Shown in pieces: positions 1 through 8,391 of a stretch of DNA of 64,000 bases. The stretch lies in NCBI RefSeq assembly GCF_018390695.1, contig NZ_JAHBGF010000036.1, positions 186,001 through 250,000 of the forward strand, in the 5' to 3' direction. Made by a program: the position numbers and the translations under genes. The notes under the pieces were generated by a model. The model did no database searches. It saw nothing but the letters and a program-made list of their open reading frames with translations, and had not been told where the DNA came from. How positions within the stretch are numbered: the first letter of the stretch is position 1; every line of letters begins with the position of its first letter. This DNA is from Ancylobacter sonchi (GTDB taxonomy: Bacteria; Pseudomonadota; Alphaproteobacteria; Rhizobiales; Xanthobacteraceae).

Positions 1-2339
1 GCCTGCGCCTGCACGCGGTAGGTACGGCCGAACAGGTTGAAGTCGTTGACATAGGTCGAGCCGATATAGGTCTGCAGCGTCGAGAAGGCGTCGGCCATGT
101 TGATGCCGAGCATCTGCGCCTTGGTGCGGTCGATGTCGAGGAACAGCTGCGGCGTCGAGGTCTCGAACAGCGAATAGACCTGCTTGAGACCCGGCGTCTG
201 GTTGGCCCGCGCCATCATGGCATAGACCGCGCCCTGCAGCGCTTCGTAGCCGCGCCCGCCGCGATCCTCGATCATCATCCGGTAGCCGCCGGCATTGCCG
301 ATGCCGTTCACCGGCGGCGGCTGCACGACGATCATGAACGCCTCCTCGATGGAGGCGAGCTTGCCGAACAGGGCGCCCTGGATCGCCGTCGCCGACTGCT
401 CGGGATGCTTGGCGCGCTCGTCGGCCGGGCCGAGGATGACGAACATGGCGCCGGCATTCGGCGCATTGGTGAAGGTGGCGCCGGAGAAGCCGACGATGTT
501 CACCACATGGGCGACGCCCGGCGTCGCCAGCACCTTCTGCGCCGCCAGCGTCATCACCTCGTTGGTGCGCGTGAGCGAGGCACCGCCCGGCAGCTGCGAG
601 GCGACGATCAGGTAGCCGCGGTCCTGCGCCGGGATGAAGCCCTGCGGCGTCGAGCGGAACAGTTCGAGGCCGCCGGCGAGGATGGCGACATAGACGATCA
701 GCACCACCACCGCGAGGCGCACCAGCTTGCTGGTGAGCCAGCCATAGCCGCGCGACAGGCCGTTGAAGCCCTTGTTGAAGTAGTGGAAGAAGCCGGTGAT
801 CGGCCGGGCGTACCAGGCCGGCTTGTAGTCGGGATCGTGCGACTTCAGCAGCAGCGCGCACATCGCCGGCGACAGCGTCAGCGACACCAGCAGCGAGATC
901 AGCGTCGAGCCCGCGATGGTCAGCGCGAACTGGCGGTAGAACTCGCCGGAAATGCCGGTGATGAACGCCGAGGGAATGAACACCGAGGCGAGCACCAGCG
1001 AGATCGCCACCAGCGCGCCGCCCACCTCGTCCATGGTCTTGTAGGCGGCATCGCGCGGGGAAAGTCCTGTCGAGATATTATGCTCGACGCTTTCCACCAC
1101 CACGATGGCGTCGTCCACCACGATGCCGATGGCCAGCACGAGGCCGAACAGCGACAGATTGTTCAGCGAGAAGCCGAACAGGCTCATGATGAAGAAGGTG
1201 CCGATCAGCGACACCGGAATGGCGAGGATCGGGATGATCGCCGCCCGCCAGGACTGCAGGAACAGCACCACCACGATGACGACCAGGATGATCGCCTCGA
1301 AGATGGTGTGCTCCACCGCCTTCACCGATTCGGCGATGAACTGCGTCGGGTTGTAGGCAGTCGAATAGGCGATGCCGGCCGGGAAGCTCTGGGCGATGCG
1401 CTTGATTTCCGCCTCGATCGCCTGGCCGGTGGACAGCGCGTTGGAGCCGGGCAGCTGGAAGATGCCGAGCGCCACCGAGGGCTTGGAATCGAAGTAGGAG
1501 ATCGAGGAATTATCCTGCCCCTCGATGCCGATACGCGCCACGTCACGCAGCCGCACCACCGCGTCGCCGGTCTGGCGCACCACGATGTTGCCGAACTCCT
1601 CCGGCGTCGACAGGCGGCCGAGCGTGCGCACCGCCACCTGGAAGGCGAGCTGCTTCTCCACCGGCGGCGCGTTCAGCACGCCGGAGGCGACCTGCACGTT
1701 CTGCGCCTGCAGCGCGGCGGTGATGTCGGTCGGGGCGAGGCCCAGCGCCTGCAGCTTCTGCGGGTCAAGCCAGACCTGCATCGCATAGTCGCGCGAGCCG
1801 AACACGGTGATCGAGCCGACGCCCGGCACGCGTTGCAGCTGGTCCTTGATCTGCAGGTTGGCGTAGTTGGAGATGAACAGGCTGTCGCGCGAGTCATCCG
1901 GCGAGAACAGGCTCACCACCATCAGGATGTCCGGCGAGGACTTGGCGACGGTGACGCCGATCTGCTGCACTTCCTGCGGCAGGCGCGGCGTGGCGACCGC
2001 GACGCGGTTCTGCACCTGCACCTGTGCGATGTCGAGGTCGGTGCCGATGTCGAATGTCACCGCGATGGAGAAACGGCCATCGGCGGTGGAGTTGGAGGAG
2101 ACGTAGAGCATCCCCTCCACGCCGTTGATCTGCTGCTCGATCGGCGACACGACGGTGTCGGCCACCGTCTCGGCCGAGGCGCCGGGAAACTGGCCGGTGA
2201 CGTTCACCACCGGCGGGGCGATGTCGGGATATTGCGCGACGGGAAGCGAGATATAGGCGACAGCGCCGAGGATCATCACCACGATGGACACCACCGAGGC
2301 GAAGATCGGGCGATCGATGAAGAAGTGCGAGAATTTCAT
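1..2339 (-). CDS. RND-family multidrug efflux permease (AcrB/MexB type), C-terminus missing
   Basis: This is the inner-membrane, proton-driven pump of a tripartite RND exporter. The frame reads from ATG at 2339 to the window edge, giving 779 residues of a family that usually has about 1040, so the C-terminal quarter lies outside. The start is the typical MKFSHFFIDRPIFASV, followed by the first porter domain (QVQNRVAVATPRLPQEVQ). The TM4 proton-relay motif is present as GIVVDDAIVVVE, and a second membrane bundle begins near residue 540. It lies 17 bp after the adaptor gene, in one operon. Within the family, hydrophobic-amphiphilic (HAE1) exporters fit best. The substrate cannot be told from sequence, and no outer-membrane channel or regulator is visible in the window. 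Confidence 0.95.
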   Translation of the reverse strand, partial: MKFSHFFIDRPIFASVVSIVVMILGAVAYISLPVAQYPDIAPPVVNVTGQFPGASAETVADTVVSPIEQQINGVEGMLYVSSNSTADGRFSIAVTFDIGTDLDIAQVQVQNRVAVATPRLPQEVQQIGVTVAKSSPDILMVVSLFSPDDSRDSLFISNYANLQIKDQLQRVPGVGSITVFGSRDYAMQVWLDPQKLQALGLAPTDITAALQAQNVQVASGVLNAPPVEKQLAFQVAVRTLGRLSTPEEFGNIVVRQTGDAVVRLRDVARIGIEGQDNSSISYFDSKPSVALGIFQLPGSNALSTGQAIEAEIKRIAQSFPAGIAYSTAYNPTQFIAESVKAVEHTIFEAIILVVIVVVLFLQSWRAAIIPILAIPVSLIGTFFIMSLFGFSLNNLSLFGLVLAIGIVVDDAIVVVESVEHNISTGLSPRDAAYKTMDEVGGALVAISLVLASVFIPSAFITGISGEFYRQFALTIAGSTLISLLVSLTLSPAMCALLLKSHDPDYKPAWYARPITGFFHYFNKGFNGLSRGYGWLTSKLVRLAVVVLIVYVAILAGGLELFRSTPQGFIPAQDRGYLIVASQLPGGASLTRTNEVMTLAAQKVLATPGVAHVVNIVGFSGATFTNAPNAGAMFVILGPADERAKHPEQSATAIQGALFGKLASIEEAFMIVVQPPPVNGIGNAGGYRMMIEDRGGRGYEALQGAVYAMMARANQTPGLKQVYSLFETSTPQLFLDIDRTKAQMLGINMADAFSTLQTYIGSTYVNDFNLFGRTYRVQAQ

Positions 2340-2356
2340 GATCGGGGCTCCCGCGC

Positions 2357-3577
2357 TCAGTTGGCGGGCTTGGCGGCGGTGCCTTCGCCCGCCGGGGCGG
2401 TGGCCGCCGGCTTGGGCTCTTCCGGCTTGCCGATCACCTTCGCGCCGGGACGGATGCGCACCAGCCCGTTGACGACCACGAGGTCATCCTTGTTGAGGCC
2501 CGAGGTGATGACGCGCAGGCCGTCTTCCTGGCGGCCGAGGGTGACGTACTTGATCTGCGGCACCTGCGGCTCGCTGCCCGGCTGCATCACATAGACGAAC
2601 TTGCGGGTCTGCTCGGTGCCGATGGCGACGTCCGGCACCAGCACCGCGTCATGCGGCTCGGCAGCCGGCACGCGCACGCGGCCGAACATGCCCGGCGTGA
2701 AGGTGCCATCGGGATTGGCGAACACCGCGCGGCCACGAATGGTGCCGGTGGTCTCACTGATGCGGTTGTCGACGAAGTTCAGCGTGCCCTGGTGCGGGAA
2801 GCCCTTGTCGTCGATCAGCGCCAGATAGACGGTGATCGGCTTGTTGTCGGCCCCCATCTCCTTGGCGAGGCGCTGGTAGCGCAGATAGGAGGCCTCGTCA
2901 TAGGTGAACTCGAAATAGATCGGGTCCATCGAGACGATGGTGGCGAGCAGCGTGTTGGTGTTGGTGCCGCCCGTGCCGCCGGTGACGAGGTTGCCGACCG
3001 ACACCTTGCGGTCGCCGATGCGCCCGGTGACCGGCGAATGCAGCTGGGTGAAGTCGAGGTCGAGCTGCGCCGCATCGACCGCCGCCTGCGCCGCCGTCGC
3101 CGTGGCGCGCGCCGAGCGCTCGGTCTGCAGGCGCTGGTCGAAGGTCTGCTTGGAGATGGCGGTCGAGGTACGGTCCTCGATCAGCGTCTGGGCGCGCTGC
3201 AAGTCGGAGGCGGCGAAATCGACATCCGCCTGCGCCTTCTGCAGGTTCGCCTTGGCCTGGTCGAGCGCGACCTTGAACGGCCGCTGGTCGATGGAGAACA
3301 GCAGGTCGCCCTTCTTCACCAGCTGGCCGTCGGTGAAGTTGATGCTGTCGAGATAGCCGGAGACGCGCGCATAGACGTTGACGAGGTCCACGGCGGTGAA
3401 GCGCCCGACATATTCGTCATAGTCGGTGATCTGCTTCACCTGCGGCTTGGCGACCGTCACCGGCGCCGCCTGCGGCGCGCTCCCCTGCGGCTTCTGCTCC
3501 GAGCAGGCGGCGAGGCCGAGCCCAAGGCCGGCGAGGACGAAAACGGGGGCAAAGCGGCGAAGCGCGGGAAACGTCAT
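2357..3577 (-). CDS. RND efflux periplasmic adaptor (membrane fusion lipoprotein)
   Basis: This adaptor (406 aa) links the RND permease to an outer-membrane channel. ATG 3577 is preferred over an upstream start because it gives a proper lipoprotein signal: MTFPALRRFAPVFVLAGLG, then a lipobox ending AAC near residue 25. After it come the first half of the barrel-sandwich (YVGRFTAVDLVNVYARVSGY), an alpha-hairpin (residues about 90-170) and the returning lipoyl half (LHSPVTGRIGDRKVSVGNLV). The beta-barrel and membrane-proximal domain follow, ending in a Pro/Ala-rich tail. The permease gene starts 17 bp downstream. It belongs to the AcrA/MexA family, in which acylation of the Cys anchors the protein to the inner membrane. 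No regulator gene is adjacent. Confidence 0.93.
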   Translation of the reverse strand: MTFPALRRFAPVFVLAGLGLGLAACSEQKPQGSAPQAAPVTVAKPQVKQITDYDEYVGRFTAVDLVNVYARVSGYLDSINFTDGQLVKKGDLLFSIDQRPFKVALDQAKANLQKAQADVDFAASDLQRAQTLIEDRTSTAISKQTFDQRLQTERSARATATAAQAAVDAAQLDLDFTQLHSPVTGRIGDRKVSVGNLVTGGTGGTNTNTLLATIVSMDPIYFEFTYDEASYLRYQRLAKEMGADNKPITVYLALIDDKGFPHQGTLNFVDNRISETTGTIRGRAVFANPDGTFTPGMFGRVRVPAAEPHDAVLVPDVAIGTEQTRKFVYVMQPGSEPQVPQIKYVTLGRQEDGLRVITSGLNKDDLVVVNGLVRIRPGAKVIGKPEEPKPAATAPAGEGTAAKPAN

Positions 3578-3712
3578 GAGCTCGACTCCGGAACGTGTAC
3601 CTCCGACGCGCGCAACAAACACGTCGGGCCGTCCGACGGGGCCGCCATCCCTCGTCGACCGGCATTCTGGCTAGGCTGGTACCACAGTTTTGCTGCACTG
3701 CGTAAGCAATAA

Positions 3713-3731
3713 AAATCGATCCTATCGATTT
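3713..3731 (-). terminator. Intrinsic terminator after murJ
   Basis: The eight bases AAATCGAT (3713-3720) and ATCGATTT (3724-3731) form a perfect inverted repeat with a three-base loop. On the minus strand the stem is followed by a T-rich run (TTTTTATT). It begins 7 bp beyond the murJ stop. The stem is AT-rich, so its strength is uncertain. It also separates murJ from the efflux operon. Confidence 0.55.
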
Positions 3732-3737
3732 CGCCGG

Positions 3738-5267
3738 TCACGGTTTCAACAGCATTTTCAGCCGTCGCCGCCCCACCAGAAGCCCCACCAGCGCCACATA
3801 GGCGGCGCCTGCCGCCGCAACGCACAGCGCCAGCATTGCCTCGTCGTGCAGGCCCGGAAGCGCGGCGATCAGCGGGTCGCCGAAGCGCACCGTGACATAC
3901 AGCACCGCCGCGACGCCGAGCCCGATCGCGGCGAGGCGCGGCAGCTGTGTGAGCAGCGCCCTGTCGCCGCAGCCATAGCCGCGGCGCAGCGCGAAGCCGA
4001 TCAGCACGACGAGGCTGATCCAGCCGCCAACCGAGGTGGCGAAGGCGAGGCCCACCTGCGCGAAGTCGTGCATCAGCCACACCTTCAGCGCGATGTTCAC
4101 CGCCGCCGCCCCCAGCGTGGCGATCACCGGCGTGCGGGTGTCGCCGCGCGCGTAGAACGGCGCCATGAAGGCGCGCAGCACCACGAAGGGAATGAGGCCG
4201 ATCGTGTAGGCCGCCAGTGTCTGCGCCGCCGCCCGCGCCGCCTCGTCGGTGAAGGCGCCGCGCAGGAACAGGCCGCGCATGATCTCTTCGGGCACGACGA
4301 GGCAGGCGGCGAGGAACGGCAGGGCGAGCAATATGGTCAGTTCCACCGCCCGGGCCTGCGCGTGCCGCGCCCCCTCCTCGTCGCCGGCGGCAAGACGGCG
4401 CGACATTTCCGGCAGCAGCACGATGCCGGCGGCGATGCCGATCACACCGATCGGCAGCTGGTTGATGCGGTCGGCATAGAACAGCGCCGCGATCGCCCCC
4501 TGCGGCAGGAAGGAGGCGATCAGCGTGTCGGCGAAGATGGCGAGTTGCACGCCGGCCGCCCCAAGGATCGCCGGCCCCAACGCCACGAGGAAGCGCCGCG
4601 TCTCCGGGTCGAGGCGCGGCCATTCGAAGCGCGGCCCCAGCCCGTGCCGCTCGGCGTCGAACACCAGCAGCCCCACCTGCAGGAAACCGGAGATCAGCAC
4701 GCCCCAGGCCGCCGCGTCGCCGGCGGTCGGGAACCAGCCGGCGACGCTGAGCGTGCCGACCATGGCGATGTTGAGCAGGATCGAGGCCGCCGCCGCCGCC
4801 CAGAAGCGCTCATTGGCGTTGAGCACGCCGCCGACCAGCGTCACCACCGCGATCAGCCCGAGATAGGGGAAGGTGATGCGGGTATAGCCGACCGTCAGCT
4901 GGAAGCGCTCCGGGTCGCCGGCAAGGCCGGGCGCCAGCGTCGCCACCACCAGCGGCGTGGCGATGAGCGCGAAGGCGAGCACGGCGAGTTGCACCACCAC
5001 CACTCCCGAGAGCACGCCATCGGCGAAGCGCGCCGCCTTGGCATCGCCCTCTTGCGTCTTCACCCGCGCATAGGCGGGGATGAAGGCGGCGTTGAAGGCA
5101 CCCTCGGCGAAGATGGCGCGGAAATGGTTGGGCAGCCGGAAGGCGATGTAGAAGGCGTCCGCCACCGGACCGGCGCCGAGCACCGCCGCCATCATGATGT
5201 CGCGCAGGAAGCCGGTGAGCCGGGACAGCAGCGTCCAGCCGCCGACCGAGAAGATGCTGCGAATCAT
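3738..5267 (-). CDS. murJ: Lipid II flippase MurJ (MviN)
   Basis: MurJ is a polytopic inner-membrane protein that moves the peptidoglycan precursor lipid II to the periplasmic face. At 509 aa it has family length. The N-terminus MIRSIFSVGGWTLLSRLTGF and the following DAFYIAFRLPNHFRAIFAEG and NAAFIPAYAR are the classic MurJ signature with its conserved Arg residues in TM1-TM2. About 13-14 membrane segments can be counted to the Arg-rich C-terminus. It follows the Uma2-like gene by 33 bp on the same strand, but in alphaproteobacteria murJ is not known to work with such genes, so I read this as chance. It is expected to be essential. Confidence 0.95.
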   Translation of the reverse strand: MIRSIFSVGGWTLLSRLTGFLRDIMMAAVLGAGPVADAFYIAFRLPNHFRAIFAEGAFNAAFIPAYARVKTQEGDAKAARFADGVLSGVVVVQLAVLAFALIATPLVVATLAPGLAGDPERFQLTVGYTRITFPYLGLIAVVTLVGGVLNANERFWAAAAASILLNIAMVGTLSVAGWFPTAGDAAAWGVLISGFLQVGLLVFDAERHGLGPRFEWPRLDPETRRFLVALGPAILGAAGVQLAIFADTLIASFLPQGAIAALFYADRINQLPIGVIGIAAGIVLLPEMSRRLAAGDEEGARHAQARAVELTILLALPFLAACLVVPEEIMRGLFLRGAFTDEAARAAAQTLAAYTIGLIPFVVLRAFMAPFYARGDTRTPVIATLGAAAVNIALKVWLMHDFAQVGLAFATSVGGWISLVVLIGFALRRGYGCGDRALLTQLPRLAAIGLGVAAVLYVTVRFGDPLIAALPGLHDEAMLALCVAAAGAAYVALVGLLVGRRRLKMLLKP

Positions 5268-5300
5268 GGAGTGTCCGGCGTCGTTGAGCGTCGCGGGAAC

Positions 5301-5918
5301 CTAACGGAGCCCGCCCTCGCCCGCCAGCGGATCGGGAAAGGCGACATCTTCGTACAGCTCGGCCATGGCGAGATCGGTACCGATGGCGGAAAGGTCGATG
5401 ATCCCGTCGAGACCCTCGAACTGGACGATTTCCCACGCGCTGCCCGGCACCCGCCACCACAGCAGCGCCCGCGGCAGGTCGGGCTCGACGAGCAGGATAT
5501 AGGCGAGCGACGGCAACGCCTTGTATTCCTCGAGCTTGTTCACGAGGTCGGTGTGCCGTGTCGAAGGCGACAGCACCTCGACGACGAGACGGGGAGCGGT
5601 GGCCTCATAGGCGGTGTCCGCACGCGTACCGCAATCGACCTGCGCATCGGGGCGACGGATATTGCCGGACATGGTGGCAACCGCGATATCAGCCGTATGC
5701 GCGTGGCAGGGGGAACCACGCAACTTCCGACGCAGCGTCGCCAGAACATTCAGCGTGATCGTATCGTGCCGCTGGCTCGCCCCGGTCATCGCCTTCACGG
5801 GGAAGCCATCCACCAGTTCGTAGCGCACGCCCTCCTCGCCGGGCCAGCGATAGAATTCTTCGGGCGACATGCGCTTCAGGGCGGGCGGTGCCATCGGAGG
5901 CTGCTCCAGCAATAACAC
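5301..5918 (-). CDS. Uma2-family putative endonuclease (DUF820)
   Basis: This 205-aa protein (or 197 aa from the second Met at 5894) belongs to the Uma2/DUF820 family, restriction-endonuclease-like PD-(D/E)XK folds of unknown target. Visible are the N-terminal MSPEEFYRWP and RYELVDGFPVKAM elements, RRPDAQVDCG carrying the acidic PD, then PRLVVEVLSPSTRHTDLVNK with the catalytic-type E and K, and EYKALPSLAYILLVEPD. The core residues look intact. Families of this kind are highly amplified in cyanobacteria and appear singly in Rhizobiales. No partner, antitoxin or transposase is adjacent. The biological role is unknown. Confidence 0.85.
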   Translation of the reverse strand: MLLLEQPPMAPPALKRMSPEEFYRWPGEEGVRYELVDGFPVKAMTGASQRHDTITLNVLATLRRKLRGSPCHAHTADIAVATMSGNIRRPDAQVDCGTRADTAYEATAPRLVVEVLSPSTRHTDLVNKLEEYKALPSLAYILLVEPDLPRALLWWRVPGSAWEIVQFEGLDGIIDLSAIGTDLAMAELYEDVAFPDPLAGEGGLR

Positions 5919-6036
5919 CGGCCTAGTCTACGAGAGCCCGCAATGGCTGGCGACTCCGTTTCGCCGGGCGGACGGCACCAGGCCCCGCCCCTTCCGGCAC
6001 CTGCGCCGCTTGCGCCAACTGCCCCGTCATAAAAGA

Positions 6037-6064
6037 AAATGCCCGGACGCGGGTCCGGGCATTT
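6037..6064 (-). terminator. Intrinsic terminator of the dehydrogenase/aminotransferase pair
   Basis: A perfect 12-bp stem, AAATGCCCGGAC (6037-6048) with GTCCGGGCATTT (6053-6064), has a four-base loop. On the minus strand it is followed by TTCTTTTAT. It lies about 38 bp past the stop of the aminotransferase gene. Confidence 0.8.
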
Positions 6065-6101
6065 CATTGTGTCCATCGAGATCGGAGGCAGGCGCCCTGC
6101 C

Positions 6102-7256
6102 CTATTTCCCCAGCGCACGGCGCACGGCGGCGATGATGCGGTCCTGCGAGGCCTCGTCGAGATAGGCATGCATCGGCAGGCTGATCACCTCGCCGGAGAG
6201 CGCCTCGCTCACCGGCAGGCCGTTGCCGGCGGCCGGGTACTGCGCATAGGCCGGCTGCTTGTGCATCGGGATGCGGTAATACACCGCCGTCGGCACGCCT
6301 TCCTTCTGCAAGGTCGCGGCAAGCCCGTCGCGCACGCCGTGCGGCAGGCGGATCGTGTACTGCGCCCACACCGAGGTCGCGCGCGGGTCCACCACCGGCA
6401 CGATGCAGACATCGGCCAGCGCCTCGTTGTAGCGCTTGGCGGCGCGGTCGCGGGCGGCGACCTCGTCCTCGAAGATCGAGAGCTTCTCCAAAAGGATCGC
6501 CGCCTGGATGGTGTCGAGCCGGCCGGTCATGCCGATGCGGACGTTCTCGTATTTGTCGACGCCCTGCCCGTGCTCGCGCACGCTCTTGAGCACCGACACG
6601 AGTTCGTCGTCATCGGTGAAGATCGCGCCGCCGTCGCCGAAGCAGCCGAGTGGCTTGGCCGGGAAGAAGCTGGTCGCGGTGGCGTCGCCGAACGAGCCGG
6701 TGCGCTTGCCGTTCCAGGTGGCGCCGAAGCCCTGCGCGGTATCGCACAGCACCTTCAGTTCATGCGCCTTGGCGATAGCGAGGATGGCGTCGAGATCGGC
6801 CGGCTGGCCGAACAGGTCGACCGGGATCACCACGCGGGGCTTCAGCCCCTGCCGCACGGCGACCGCGATGGCGGCTTCGAGGCTGGCGGGGTCCATGTTG
6901 AAGGTGTCCGCGAGCACGTCGACGAAGACCGGCGTCGCCCCGACCCACGGCACCACCTCTGCGGTGGCGCAGAAGGTGAAGGAGGGGCAGAACACCGCAT
7001 CGCCCGGCCCGACGCCCCAGGCCATCAGCAGCATGGCCAGCGCATCGGTGCCGCTGGAGCAGGAAATCGCGTGCTTGGCGCCGGCGAACTCCGCCAGCTG
7101 CTTCTCCAGCTCGATGACTTCCGGTCCGTTGACGAAGCGGCAGTGGTTGAGCACGCGCGTCACCGCCTCGTCGATGCGGGTGCCGAGCCGGGCGCGCTGC
7201 GCACCGACATCGATGAAGGGAAGCGGCGCGGCGTTGGCTGTCACATGGTTGTTCAT
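6102..7256 (-). CDS. DegT/DnrJ/EryC1/StrS-family sugar-nucleotide aminotransferase
   Basis: This PLP enzyme (384 aa) aminates a keto group on a nucleotide sugar. SCSSGTDALAMLLMA near residue 66 binds the cofactor phosphate, CDTAQGFGA (D172) holds the pyridine nitrogen, and the Schiff-base lysine is K201 in SFFPAKPLG, followed by CFGDGGAIFTDDDE. The gene starts 13 bp after the Gfo/Idh/MocA dehydrogenase stop, and its Shine-Dalgarno GAGGA overlaps that stop region, so the two are one unit. Such pairs oxidise then transaminate UDP-sugars: GnnA/GnnB make UDP-GlcNAc3N for lipid A, and WbpB/WbpE act on the uronic acid. Lipid A with 3-amino-glucosamine is known in several Hyphomicrobiales, which makes the GnnB role attractive but unproven. 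Confidence 0.9.
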   Translation of the reverse strand: MNNHVTANAAPLPFIDVGAQRARLGTRIDEAVTRVLNHCRFVNGPEVIELEKQLAEFAGAKHAISCSSGTDALAMLLMAWGVGPGDAVFCPSFTFCATAEVVPWVGATPVFVDVLADTFNMDPASLEAAIAVAVRQGLKPRVVIPVDLFGQPADLDAILAIAKAHELKVLCDTAQGFGATWNGKRTGSFGDATATSFFPAKPLGCFGDGGAIFTDDDELVSVLKSVREHGQGVDKYENVRIGMTGRLDTIQAAILLEKLSIFEDEVAARDRAAKRYNEALADVCIVPVVDPRATSVWAQYTIRLPHGVRDGLAATLQKEGVPTAVYYRIPMHKQPAYAQYPAAGNGLPVSEALSGEVISLPMHAYLDEASQDRIIAAVRRALGK

Positions 7257-7269
7257 GTCTGTCCTCGGA

Positions 7270-8268
7270 CTAGACGGCGGCGCGAATGCGCGCGGACGGC
7301 ACGGAAGCCGGGCGCGTGGCCTCGGGACCTTCCAGGCAACGGATGGCGGTGGCGATGCTGGCGACGCCGTCCTCGCCGGTCACCGGCGGGGCCGCCTCCC
7401 CGCGCACGGCGGCGAGGAAGCGCGACAGCTCGACCCGGAGCGGCTCGGCATAGGCGACGGGCAAATGGCGCATGGAGTAGCTGCCGTCGGGCTTGTAGTC
7501 GAAGCACTCGGTCACCTGCCGGGTGAGCAGGTCGCCGATGACGTATTTCTTGCGGGTGGCGACATGCACCGTGCGCGCCTTGAACGGCGTCAGCCAGTTG
7601 GTGTTGATGTGCGCCAGCACGCCGTTGGCGGTGCGGAACTGCAAGAGCGCGATGTCCTCGCGCTCGGCCACCGCCGCCTTCACCTGCGGCTGGATCTCGG
7701 CGATCTCCGAGCCGGTGAAATGGCAGATCAGGTCGATGTCGTGCACCGCGAGGTCGATCACCACGCCGACATTCGACATGCGCGGCGGGAACGGCCCGAC
7801 GCGGGTGATGCCGATGGAGAGGATCTCCTCGCCCTCGATCGCCTTCTTCACCGCCTCGACGGCCGGATTGAAGCGCTCGACATGGCCGACCATCAGCGCG
7901 ACGCCGCGCGCCTTGGCGGCGGCGACGATGGCCTCGCCTTCCGCGACGCTCGGCGCGATCGGCTTCTCGACCAGCACATGCGCGCCGGCACCGATGGCGG
8001 CCAGCGCCACGTCGTGGTGCAGATGGGTGGGAGCGGCAACCACCACCGCGTCGACGCCGAGCGCGGTGAGCGCCTCGATATCGGCGACCGCGGCGCAGCC
8101 GAGCAACCCCGCGACCTTCCCGGCTTGGGCGGCGTCGGGATCGGCGATGCCGACCAGTTCGGCACCCGGCAGGTCGGCCAGCACGCGGGCATGGTTCGCG
8201 CCCATCACCCCGACGCCCACCACACCGACACGAACCGGGCGGGGCGCCTCTTTCAGGCTGTTCGACAT
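7270..8268 (-). CDS. Gfo/Idh/MocA-family sugar dehydrogenase
   Basis: This NAD(P)-dependent oxidoreductase (332 aa) is the likely partner of the following aminotransferase. ATG 8268 is chosen because AAGGAA stands just upstream and because the Rossmann motif then begins near residue 13 (VRVGVVGVGVMGANH). The family EKP motif is at residues 101-103, and MVGHVERFNPAV near 127-138 resembles GnnA-type UDP-GlcNAc 3-dehydrogenases from memory. HDIDLICHFTG in the C-terminal half supplies the family's catalytic-type His/Asp. Inference: it oxidises C3 of UDP-GlcNAc (GnnA) or acts on a related UDP-sugar (WbpB). No glycosyltransferase or O-antigen gene is next to it, which favours a core lipid A role slightly. 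Confidence 0.88.
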   Translation of the reverse strand: MSNSLKEAPRPVRVGVVGVGVMGANHARVLADLPGAELVGIADPDAAQAGKVAGLLGCAAVADIEALTALGVDAVVVAAPTHLHHDVALAAIGAGAHVLVEKPIAPSVAEGEAIVAAAKARGVALMVGHVERFNPAVEAVKKAIEGEEILSIGITRVGPFPPRMSNVGVVIDLAVHDIDLICHFTGSEIAEIQPQVKAAVAEREDIALLQFRTANGVLAHINTNWLTPFKARTVHVATRKKYVIGDLLTRQVTECFDYKPDGSYSMRHLPVAYAEPLRVELSRFLAAVRGEAAPPVTGEDGVASIATAIRCLEGPEATRPASVPSARIRAAV

Positions 8269-8391
8269 GCGAAGATTCCTTGACTGCCAGCGTGACCAGC
8301 GCCGTCTAACATGCGCCCGGCGGGCTGGCGAGGCGCCGACCCGTGGCCGGCGCTTCACTCTTTGCTTCAGCGTGTTACCGCCAAGCCGCCC

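Noticed and set aside
405-2594. Very long rightward frame opposite the RND permease, rich in His/Arg/Asp/Gly
   Set aside because: It is the antisense shadow of a clear RND gene in GC-rich DNA; composition is unlike any protein family and there is no ribosome site.
5301-5918. Uma2-like gene as part of a defence island
   Set aside because: No restriction, toxin-antitoxin or phage genes nearby; it stands among housekeeping genes.
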